From: an uncultured Bacilli bacterium
GTDB taxonomy: Bacteria; Bacillota_I; Bacilli_A; RF39; UBA660
Reading direction: 5' to 3'
Assembly: GCA_947598425.1 (NCBI GenBank)
Contig: CANQFH010000033.1
Span: 1-10,488 of the forward strand
Length of the DNA stretch: 10,488 nt
A program made the position numbers and the translations under genes. Below, piece after piece: positions 5,502 through 10,488 of this stretch (position 1 is its first letter; each line of letters opens with the position of its first letter). The notes below the pieces were generated by a model. It was not told the origin of the DNA. It did not search any database and saw only the letters and a program-made list of their open reading frames with translations.

Positions 5502-5578
5502 GGACTTCTAGCTCAGTTGGTTAGAGCATCCGGCTCATAACCGGGCGGTCGTAGGTTCGAGTCCTACGAGGTCCACCA
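5502..5578 (+). tRNA. tRNA with CAU anticodon (tRNA-Ile2 or elongator tRNA-Met)
   Basis: The 77-base gene includes encoded CCA. The acceptor GGACTTC/GAGGTCC has 7 pairs with one U-G and discriminator A. The D arm is AGCTCAGTTGGTTAGAGC. The anticodon loop CTCATAA has anticodon CAT, and the T arm is GTAGG-TTCGAGT-CCTAC. An initiator tRNA is excluded because G1 pairs with C72 and the three G-C pairs flanking an initiator anticodon loop are absent. The body looks much like the Bacillus tRNA-Ile2 (lysidine-modified, reading AUA) as I remember it, but elongator Met cannot be ruled out from sequence alone. Confidence 0.9.
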
Positions 5579-5588
5579 GATTGATACC

Positions 5589-5633
5589 AAACTCGGACTT
5601 TTAAATTATTTAAAGTTCGAGTTTTATTATTCA
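5589..5633 (+). terminator. Terminator of the CAU tRNA
   Basis: AAACTCGGACTTTTAA (5589-5604) pairs with TTAAAGTTCGAGTTT (5610-5624), 15 pairs with one G-U and one bulged T. A T-rich tail TATTATT follows. The 5' arm includes part of the 16-nt trailer shared with tRNA-Leu. Confidence 0.75.
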
Positions 5634-5674
5634 ATAATTTATGATAATATCATTTTAGTAATTAAGAAGAAAAT

Positions 5675-5923
5675 ATGAATAATAAAATTAATGTTATGTG
5701 AATAGGAAATAAAGAATATATTTCAAGATTTAGTAGGTACGCTAATTCTGAAGTTCCAATCCAAAATTGGATGAGAAATAGAGACATAATTGCTTATTTA
5801 GGATTGTGGGCAAAATTAAATAATGAAAGTTTCAAAGGCGTTGAATTCTACACGTTTAGAAACGAAGCTGGTAAAAAAGTAGATTATATAAAAAAGATAA
5901 GCTTATTATTGCTTATCTTGTAA
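5675..5923 (+). pseudogene. Truncated KilA-N domain gene (phage/mobile remnant)
   Basis: The plus frame from ATG 5675 reads eight codons, an in-frame TGA (5699-5701), then IGNKEYISRFSRYANSE, IQNWMRNRDIIAYLGLWAKL, NNESFKGVEFYTFRNEAGKK and soon unrelated sequence to TAA 5921. The block 'W-RNRd-I-fLGLWekLNN--F---EF--F-NEAG' is the N-terminal half of the KilA-N DNA-binding domain found in phage and plasmid proteins. The continuation expected in that family (a KKWI...TNAIGI...GRYGGT-type block) is missing. It is therefore cut off at the 3' side and interrupted near its 5' end. The remainder overlaps the terminator and last codons of the opposing 138-aa gene. It lies beside a tRNA gene, a usual prophage integration neighbourhood. 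The weak AAGAAGA upstream is a poor SD. Confidence 0.7.
5887..5919 (-). terminator. Terminator overlapping the stop codon of the 138-aa gene
   Basis: On the minus strand AAGATAAGC (5911-5919), loop of 8, GCTTATCTT (5894-5902) is a perfect 9-bp stem followed by T-rich TTTTTATATAA. The 5' arm lies in the last sense codons and the loop contains the TAA stop of the gene. Confidence 0.8.
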
Positions 5924-6322
5924 CATATTAATTAAATCTATTTTAAACATATCTTTAGAAGCATTAGCTTTAGAGATCATAATTCCTTTATATGTTGTTA
6001 ACTCTGATCTATGCCCTTCTAATAATATTTCAGATGGGGTAATCTCTTCAAGCATAACTACTTGTTCTTTTTTATGTACTGTATATAATAATTTTACTTC
6101 ACCATGAATCTTAGCAAACATTTTATCACTAGGTAAACGTAATTCATAATGTTCAGTATCACCGTCAACCATCTTTTTTTCTCCCACAAAGTTACCATTT
6201 CTTAATGCAGGATAAAATTCAAAATTTAATTTTTTGAAAGCTAACATATTGTATTTCTTTAATGCTCTTTCTAATTTTTTAAATTCATTCTCATTAACGT
6301 AATCTAAAACGTATCCTTTCAT
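5906..6322 (-). CDS. Conserved-looking hypothetical protein, 138 aa
   Basis: The product is soluble, with no signal or membrane segment. It has a charged N-terminal helix (ENEFKKLERALKKYN, 11-25), then YPAL (37-40) and GDTEHYELRLPSDKMF (54-69). The remainder has a strand-rich pattern: KIHGEVKLLYTVHKKEQVVML (71-91), ITPSEILLEGHRSEL (94-108) and TTYKGIMISK (109-118). The even pattern of charged loops and beta-like strands suggests a small alpha/beta or beta-barrel domain. I recognise no family and assign no function. Start: ATG 6320-6322 with AGGGGG 9 bases upstream. It is monocistronic: a near-consensus promoter lies directly upstream and a terminator overlaps its stop. The strength of the promoter suggests an abundant protein. 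Confidence 0.75.
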   Translation of the reverse strand: MKGYVLDYVNENEFKKLERALKKYNMLAFKKLNFEFYPALRNGNFVGEKKMVDGDTEHYELRLPSDKMFAKIHGEVKLLYTVHKKEQVVMLEEITPSEILLEGHRSELTTYKGIMISKANASKDMFKIDLINMLQDKQ

Positions 6323-6349
6323 ATTGCCATACCCCCTAATTACGTTATA

Positions 6350-6378
6350 AGTATAGCATATATTATAAAAAATGTCAA
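6350..6378 (-). promoter_or_regulatory. Strong promoter of the 138-aa gene
   Basis: Minus strand: consensus -35 TTGACA (6373-6378), 17-bp spacer ending TGc, TATACT (6350-6355), an extended -10 with one mismatch to consensus. The predicted start near 6343 gives a leader of about 21 bases. A perfect 10-bp palindrome TTGTATACAA (6383-6392) lies 4 bases upstream of the -35 and could be a regulator site. Confidence 0.85.
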
Positions 6379-6458
6379 TATTTTGTATACAATTATCAAT
6401 TAAATGTTATTTTAGAGTAAAAAATGATATAATTAAAAATATATATAATGACAAATGA

Positions 6459-6704
6459 CTACTTTAAATTAACAATAGTTTGACCAATATTCCAGTTATC
6501 TAAATGGAAACTGTTTACAAGATGATGGCCTTTTAAAATATTATGAACTTCTTTCGTTAAAATATTTGTACTTTTGCCATGGATAATCACTATTTCTTTA
6601 TTTCCCATTTTATAATTATCATTTATAAATTCATTAACTAAAGCATACACTACTGCTACTTCTTCACCATGTAAATCTAATTTTGGTAATTTATTACTGA
6701 GCAT
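6459..6704 (-). CDS. Stand-alone Smr domain protein
   Basis: The 81-residue protein is essentially one Smr (small MutS-related) domain: LDLHG (9-13), a helix VVYALVNEFIND (18-29), the strand and loop IVIIHGKS (38-45), helix LTKEVHNIL (49-57) and a final strand. The LDxH and HGxG-type motifs mark Smr nicking endonuclease/RNA-binding domains. Here the usual second Gly of HGKG is Ser45. Such domains occur at the end of MutS2 or alone, acting on DNA or ribosome-associated mRNA. This one lacks any MutS part. Its start overlaps the end of the kinase gene by 11 bases, so translation is probably coupled. AGGAAG lies about 12 bases upstream. The stop is TAG, and no convincing terminator follows. Confidence 0.85.
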   Translation of the reverse strand: MLSNKLPKLDLHGEEVAVVYALVNEFINDNYKMGNKEIVIIHGKSTNILTKEVHNILKGHHLVNSFHLDNWNIGQTIVNLK

Positions 6705-7713
6705 TATTGCTACTATCTTCCTTTTTTACTTCAGCATTTTCATTATTATTCACAACTTCATTAGAAGGTGCAGGTTGTTGTGGTGTAGGATTACTATTAG
6801 GATTATTAGCAGCACCAAACTTACTATCATAATAATTAGAAACTTCTGATAATGAAGGAATTGCTTGTCTCGAAGTTAATTTAGTTGTACTTAAACTAGC
6901 TGCAATTGTGGCATAAGCAATAGCTCTTTCTAAGCCAAAGTTTCTTAACATGGCATAGACAAAAGTTCCCGTATAAACATCTCCAGCCCCATTAGTATCT
7001 ACGATATCAACTCTAACTGTAGGCATAATCTTTACTTGAGAATTAATAGCATAAACAGATCCTCTTTCTCCTAAAGTAATAATTATTTCCGCTTTTTGAA
7101 ACTTTTGCTTAAGTTTATTATAGACATTGACTATTGTATTACTATTACTATAATCTATTTTATCACCACTCATAGCCTCTGCAGTTTCTTTATTAAAGAT
7201 AATATATTGCACATATTTACATAACTCTAAGACTTCATTATTAGTGTGTGAAGCCATTAAAACACTCATAGCTTTAGGAAACTTATCAAAAGCTGCAATA
7301 GTGGCATTTAAATCATTACCATCAGCAACAATAGCATCTACTTCTACTCCAAAGGAATATTTCTTTAAAAAAGTATTATTAAATATTTCAAAAACTGTTT
7401 TATTTTTATTAGTATTATTAACTATTACTAAAGATTCATTAGTTTGTTTATCATAACTAGTTTCAATATAATCAGTCTTAACTCCAATTGTTTCATACTC
7501 TTTCTTTATTTTATTAGCGGCATCATCAGCCCCCATCATACTAGCAATATAAGTATCTATTCCCCATTTTTTTAAAAGATAAGCTATATTACCGGCATGA
7601 CCACCACCACATTCTATTTTATTTTCTAATCTAACTACTTCATTTTCTCTTAAAACTTCATTCATAACACAAGTAGTTTCTAAAAGTGAACTTCCAATAC
7701 ATAGTACAGTCAT
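6694..7713 (-). CDS. PfkB-family carbohydrate/nucleoside kinase with a low-complexity C-terminal tail
   Basis: The 339-residue protein belongs to the ribokinase/PfkB fold. It has GGGHAGNIAYLLKKWG (36-51, the Gly-rich substrate motif near the N-terminus), DKQTNESLVIVN lid strands (88-99), NKETAEAMSG (174-183) and IITLGERGS (211-219). The signature VDTNGAGDVYTGTF (238-251) carries the anion hole and catalytic base Asp245. It would transfer phosphate from ATP to a sugar or nucleoside hydroxyl in the cytosol; the substrate is undetermined. After residue about 298 there is a 41-residue tail rich in Asn, Pro, Gln and Glu, not part of the kinase fold. The start is supported by AGGTAGGGA just upstream. 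It is the third gene of the spoIIP operon, 45 bases after the 108-aa gene. Confidence 0.9.
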   Translation of the reverse strand: MTVLCIGSSLLETTCVMNEVLRENEVVRLENKIECGGGHAGNIAYLLKKWGIDTYIASMMGADDAANKIKKEYETIGVKTDYIETSYDKQTNESLVIVNNTNKNKTVFEIFNNTFLKKYSFGVEVDAIVADGNDLNATIAAFDKFPKAMSVLMASHTNNEVLELCKYVQYIIFNKETAEAMSGDKIDYSNSNTIVNVYNKLKQKFQKAEIIITLGERGSVYAINSQVKIMPTVRVDIVDTNGAGDVYTGTFVYAMLRNFGLERAIAYATIAASLSTTKLTSRQAIPSLSEVSNYYDSKFGAANNPNSNPTPQQPAPSNEVVNNNENAEVKKEDSSNNAQ

Positions 7714-7758
7714 ATCAATCCCTACCTTATCTTTAATTATATAACATTCTTCTTATAT

Positions 7759-8085
7759 TTAAAAGAGCGATTTAAATATTTTACCTAGAAACTTTGAAGT
7801 ATCTAAAACAAAACTTTCAATACCACTTGTAATATTATCTCCTAAATCAGACATTGTTGAACTATAATCAATTCTTTCATTATTCAAAAAGGCCGTTATA
7901 TCTATCTCTTCGCCATTTTGTACTTTTTCTTCAAATTCTTTTATTTTATCTTCAGTAACCATTACTTTATCTTTAATTTTACTTTCATAATAACCACTAG
8001 AACTAGCTATAAATAAAGCTATATAGATAACAAAAAGTCCTCCTAATAATTTAATAATTATATTATTCTTTTTCTTTTTATTCAT
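7759..8085 (-). CDS. Unknown single-pass membrane protein encoded with spoIIP, 108 aa
   Basis: The protein has a strongly basic start (NKKKKNN), one membrane helix (about 9-28) and a probable extracytoplasmic part. That part has a charged helical segment (about 35-60: KIKDKV...KIKEFEEKVQNGEEID), a short acidic stretch, then a small-residue/hydrophobic C-terminal helix SGIESFVLDTSKFLGKIF. No Cys lipobox and no enzyme motif is visible, and I recognise no named family. The gene overlaps the end of spoIIP by 8 bases, with AAGGAAGAAG as SD within spoIIP's last codons. The two products are thus likely made together, and the protein may act in the same compartment as SpoIIP, possibly as a partner in engulfment. 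That is inference from position only. Confidence 0.75.
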   Translation of the reverse strand: MNKKKKNNIIIKLLGGLFVIYIALFIASSSGYYESKIKDKVMVTEDKIKEFEEKVQNGEEIDITAFLNNERIDYSSTMSDLGDNITSGIESFVLDTSKFLGKIFKSLF

Positions 8086-8983
8086 TATCTTCTTCCTTTA
8101 TAAACTCCGCTAATAATTCTGCCAAAACTTTTAAAGTATTATTAACTTCACTAATACTATTATATTGTCCTCCCACTTCTATTAGCATCGTATTAGGATC
8201 AAAATCTTGATTATATACCCCATTTACTCCTTTACCACTCTTTTTCATAATTCCTCGGACTAAATTATCATTATAACTTAGAATTTTTTCTTTTAAATTC
8301 ATAGCTAAATTAAGATTAGCTTCATACTTTGGATTATCAAGTCCCACTACAAATAACACTCTAGCATAAGCTTCTCCATTAATTTCCGTAGTGGTTTCTT
8401 TATATGCCGAAGAATCACGATGTAAATCAATAAAATACTTTAAGGTTGGATTATTTTCTTTAGCACTTTCTAAAAACATTCGGGATACTTCATAACTATT
8501 ACCATATTTTAAATTAAGACTATGAATTTTTTTAGTAATATCAGCTTCTTCAACAATTACTCCAATTTTTAAATCTTCTAAATATTCTTTAAAGATTTTA
8601 CTAGCTATTAATACTGTCGAGGAGATGTTATAAGGTTCTAATAGACTACTTTGATACTTTTCTTCTTGATGGGTATTATAGATATAAATAGTAGGAATAA
8701 TCTCTTCTTCTACTTCTAATTTATCAGGTTCTTTTTCTGTAGTGGCTACCTTTTCTTCTTCCTGCAGGTCAATACTTAAAGCATACTTTAATAAAAAATC
8801 AAGATTCTTAAATTTACTTTTATCAATACCTAAATTAGTCTTAGTAATTAAACTAATGATAGTATTATTATTAATAAGTTCTTCTTCAGATAAATAATGA
8901 ATTGTTATACAGATGCTTATTAAGAATAAAATAATATAGATAAATAATTTGTTTGTTCTCTTCTTAGCTTTAAATTTTTTCAC
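8078..8983 (-). CDS. spoIIP: Stage II sporulation protein P (peptidoglycan amidase/endopeptidase)
   Basis: The 301-residue protein has an N-terminal signal anchor (about 12-31) after a basic segment, and an acidic linker (73-95, rich in Glu). Its catalytic domain has the SpoIIP signatures IYIYNTHQEEKY (99-110; His105 and Glu108), YFIDLHRDS (183-191; His188, Asp190) and MLIEVGGQYNS (266-276; Glu269). These are zinc-ligand and catalytic residues of the SpoIIP amidase fold. SpoIIP, with SpoIID and SpoIIM, remodels septal peptidoglycan during engulfment of the forespore. The start is GTG 8981-8983, backed by AGGTGA 6 bases upstream. A TATAAT-like sequence at 9002-9007 has no matching -35, and no clear sigma-E site was found. 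It is the first gene of a four-gene minus operon and divergent from rpsT. Confidence 0.93.
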   Translation of the reverse strand: MKKFKAKKRTNKLFIYIILFLISICITIHYLSEEELINNNTIISLITKTNLGIDKSKFKNLDFLLKYALSIDLQEEEKVATTEKEPDKLEVEEEIIPTIYIYNTHQEEKYQSSLLEPYNISSTVLIASKIFKEYLEDLKIGVIVEEADITKKIHSLNLKYGNSYEVSRMFLESAKENNPTLKYFIDLHRDSSAYKETTTEINGEAYARVLFVVGLDNPKYEANLNLAMNLKEKILSYNDNLVRGIMKKSGKGVNGVYNQDFDPNTMLIEVGGQYNSISEVNNTLKVLAELLAEFIKEEDNE

Positions 8984-9078
8984 CGAGCTTCACCTATCAA
9001 TATTATAGAAAAAAAGATGCAAAAATTATGTCTAATTATGGAATAAGTCTAAGTTTTTAGATAAATTCCTTTATTTAC

Positions 9079-9107
9079 TTGCACAAATATATATTTTTTG
9101 ATAAAAT
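9079..9107 (+). promoter_or_regulatory. Promoter of rpsT
   Basis: TTGCAC (9079-9084), 17-bp spacer ending TGa, TAAAAT (9102-9107), an extended -10 promoter. The predicted start near 9114 leaves a 21-base leader carrying AAGGAGGG. Confidence 0.7.
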
Positions 9108-9134
9108 GAATATGAATTTTTAAGGAGGGATATT

Positions 9135-9398
9135 ATGCCAAATATCAAAAGTTCTAAAAAAGCAGTTAAGGTTATTGCAAAAAAGACTGATGCTAACCAT
9201 GAATTAAAAGAACGAGTAAAAAATTTAATTAAGGCTTGTGAAAAAGAAGTAGCTCAAGGAAATAAAGAAAATGCTACCAAAGTATTTAATGATTTACAAA
9301 AAAACATTGATACAGCATATCAAAAAGGTTTAATTAAAGAAAATAAAGTTAATCGTGAAAAATCAAGATTAAATGCAAAAATTAAGAATATGAAGTAG
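9135..9398 (+). CDS. rpsT: 30S ribosomal protein S20
   Basis: The 87-residue basic helical protein starts MPNIKSSKKAVK, the S20 signature (PNIKSAKKR in relatives). It contains the three-helix layout with NHELKERVKNLIKACEK (21-37) and a C-terminal GLIKENKVNREKSRLNAKI (65-83) matching the family's 'KG.ihkn.a.rkkSrL..k..' end. It binds 16S rRNA early in 30S assembly. AAGGAGGG 7-8 bases ahead of ATG is a near-perfect SD. It is transcribed alone, divergent from spoIIP, and its TAG stop lies inside its own terminator stem. Confidence 0.97.
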   Translation: MPNIKSSKKAVKVIAKKTDANHELKERVKNLIKACEKEVAQGNKENATKVFNDLQKNIDTAYQKGLIKENKVNREKSRLNAKIKNMK

Positions 9399-9419
9399 TT
9401 TACTACTTTATTTTTTTTT
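9393..9419 (+). terminator. Terminator of rpsT
   Basis: AAGTAG (9393-9398, including the TAG stop), loop TTTA, CTACTT (9403-9408), then TATTTTTTTTT. The T-run is interrupted only by one A. Confidence 0.75.
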
Positions 9420-9453
9420 GAGGACACGATATACTTATGATGTGGGTGATCGT

Positions 9454-10404
9454 GTGCGAAAATATTTTATTCCCTTAATATGTTATTTATTAATATTAAT
9501 AATTTTATTAAATTTAGATTCTATTACTAATTTTTTATCTGAAAGACTTTCGGGTAATAAAGTTCTTACTATCAATAGTGGAAATATTTATACTAAAGAT
9601 TATGGTTTTGCCTATGTCAAAAATAGTACTAAGTATATTCCCTATTCTAAGCAAGATTTAGTAAATATTTTATATAGTGTTATTAATCAAGGTTGGGAAG
9701 AATTTACTTTTTATTGTCCTAATGAATATACCGAATGTATCAAAGATATTACAGAGTTAACTAAAGATGAATATATCCTGACTCATGTTAATAATTTTGT
9801 ACATCCTTATAATAGTTTTAGTTCTTTAAAGACCTCTATTACGGAAGCTGGAGAAGTCAATGTTAATGTTATTTATCTATATACTAAAGAAGAAATGGAC
9901 ACTATTAATGATTATGTCGATAAATTAATTAATGATTTATATGATAAGAATGCTGATGCTTATGAAAACTTAAAAAAAATTCATGATTATATAATTAATA
10001 ATACTAAATATGATGTTAAAAGAAATGATACTGGAGAAAGTGAATATAAATCTTATATAGCTTATGGACCAGTTGTAGATGGTTATGCTACTTGTAATGG
10101 TTATGCCGACTTAATGGCAATTGTGTTATCTAAATTAAATTATGAAAATTATAAGATTGCCACTACTAAAGAAGAAATAAGTTATGAATCTAATGGTCAT
10201 GTTTGGAATGCTGTTAAAATTGATGATGAATGGAAACATTTAGATCTTACTTGGGATGATCCAGTATCTACCGATGGTAAAGATTATTTGTATCATAAAT
10301 ATTTCTTAGTATCTACTGAAGAATTAAGAGAGGCTGATAGTGGTAATGTTAAAGTTGAAGAACACAATTTTGATAAAGCTATCTATCAAGAATTTGCTAA
10401 CTAA
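9454..10404 (+). CDS. Secreted or membrane-anchored transglutaminase-like protein
   Basis: I start this at GTG 9454, giving 316 residues beginning (M)RKYFIPLICYLL. GGGTGATC just upstream matches the 16S anti-SD at ideal spacing, and the signal anchor (about 5-24) then sits at the true N-terminus. An in-frame TTG exists at 9418, but it lies in the rpsT terminator T-run and has no SD. The extracytoplasmic region has an alpha/beta N-terminal part (about 35-160). The transglutaminase-like core follows: IHDYIINNTKYD (176-187), DGYATCNGYADL with catalytic Cys214, NGHVWNAV with His249, and HLDLTWDDP with Asp264. The Cys-His-Asp triad is complete, so it may be a papain-like protease or crosslinker acting on wall or surface proteins. 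TATACT at 9430-9435 is a possible -10 with a weak -35. Confidence 0.88.
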   Translation: MRKYFIPLICYLLILIILLNLDSITNFLSERLSGNKVLTINSGNIYTKDYGFAYVKNSTKYIPYSKQDLVNILYSVINQGWEEFTFYCPNEYTECIKDITELTKDEYILTHVNNFVHPYNSFSSLKTSITEAGEVNVNVIYLYTKEEMDTINDYVDKLINDLYDKNADAYENLKKIHDYIINNTKYDVKRNDTGESEYKSYIAYGPVVDGYATCNGYADLMAIVLSKLNYENYKIATTKEEISYESNGHVWNAVKIDDEWKHLDLTWDDPVSTDGKDYLYHKYFLVSTEELREADSGNVKVEEHNFDKAIYQEFAN

Positions 10405-10421
10405 ATAATTAATAATCATTA

Positions 10422-10488
10422 AAATCCACGCCTAAAAGACGTGGATTTAACTAAGCCTATAAGGCTCTAATATTTGCCAACCCACAAA
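10422..10488 (-). mobile_element. Possible right end of an IS200/IS605-type element (hairpin pair), continuing past the window
   Basis: Two hairpins lie after the transglutaminase-like gene: AAATCCACG/CGTGGATTT (10422-10430 with 10440-10448, 9 bp, 9-base loop) and AGCCT-ATA-AGGCT (10454-10466). Read on the minus strand, the order is GGGTTGGCAAATATTAG, small hairpin, TTAGTTAA, then the larger hairpin. This resembles my recollection of tnpB-proximal right ends of IS200/IS605 elements, which double as omega-RNA scaffolds. No transposase or tnpB coding is visible inside the window, and no clear U-run follows on the plus strand. An ordinary bidirectional terminator is the alternative. Confidence 0.35.

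Noticed and set aside
5502..5578. Initiator tRNA-fMet reading of the CAU tRNA
   Set aside because: It has a paired G1-C72 and lacks the three consecutive G-C pairs of initiator anticodon stems.
5762..5775. Short palindrome of the type CCAA-AATTGG within the KilA-N remnant
   Set aside because: It falls in recognisable KilA-N coding sequence and is best explained by codon content.
6400..6458. Terminator for the spoIIP operon after smr
   Set aside because: Only weak AT stems (TATAT/ATATA) precede a T-run; not convincing enough to list.
7244..7456. Open plus-strand frame of 70 codons
   Set aside because: Antisense inside the PfkB kinase gene; no expression signals.
9437..9442. ATG triplets at 9437 and 9440 as starts for the transglutaminase-like gene
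   Set aside because: Both are out of frame with the coding sequence.
1..10488. CRISPR array or replication origin
   Set aside because: No regularly spaced direct repeats and no cluster of DnaA-box-like sequences were seen.

Overview
This is a very AT-rich, gene-dense stretch of a low-GC Gram-positive chromosome. It reads as a Bacillota/Bacilli-type endospore former, possibly one of the uncultured gut lineages close to the mollicutes. The reasons are SpoIIP, Shine-Dalgarno (SD) sites of the AGGAGG/GGTGAT kind, TTGACA/TATAAT-like promoters with 17-bp spacers, many short U-tailed terminators, and an A/T third-position bias. Tryptophan is TGG wherever I checked. Intact genes whose end is visible stop with TAA (mostly) or TAG; none uses TGA.

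Left part (1-3510). A partial Rpn-type PD-(D/E)XK nuclease gene leaves the window on the minus strand, with a near-perfect 24-bp palindrome in its leader. Next is the conserved yceD-rpmF pair (minus) ending in two consecutive hairpin terminators. yceD is divergent from a small two-helix membrane protein gene, and the two promoters share one palindromic -35 hexamer. That small gene converges tail-to-tail with a membrane-anchored polysaccharide deacetylase. A dCMP deaminase gene follows on the plus strand.

Middle part (3512-6322). A stand-alone GIY-YIG-like nuclease gene (minus) is divergent from a previously unlisted 25-codon membrane peptide gene with its own promoter, SD and terminator. A tRNA-Leu(UAG) gene (minus), a DUF421 membrane protein gene (plus) and a CAU-anticodon tRNA gene (plus) follow. 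The 4082-4739 interval holds only the peptide gene, hairpins and the tRNA-Leu. The two tRNAs carry the same 16-nt trailer just after CCA. The 5579-5905 interval carries the second tRNA's terminator and then a decayed KilA-N domain gene, an apparent phage or mobile remnant beside a tRNA. It abuts an orphan 138-aa gene (minus) driven by a near-consensus promoter and closed by a terminator overlapping its stop codon.

Right part (6459-10488). A tightly packed minus-strand operon runs spoIIP, an unknown 108-aa membrane protein, a PfkB-family kinase with an unusual Asn/Pro/Gln-rich tail, and a stand-alone Smr domain. Divergent from it are rpsT (S20), its terminator, and an extracytoplasmic transglutaminase-like protein gene best started at GTG 9454. 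The last 70 bases hold two hairpins that resemble the right end of an IS200/IS605-type element pointing in from beyond the window, though no transposase gene is visible.

Functional themes are translation (L32, YceD, S20, two tRNAs), cell wall and sporulation (SpoIIP, deacetylase, transglutaminase-like and DUF421 membrane proteins), nucleotide supply (dCMP deaminase), and mobile-element traces (Rpn nuclease, KilA-N remnant, possible IS end).
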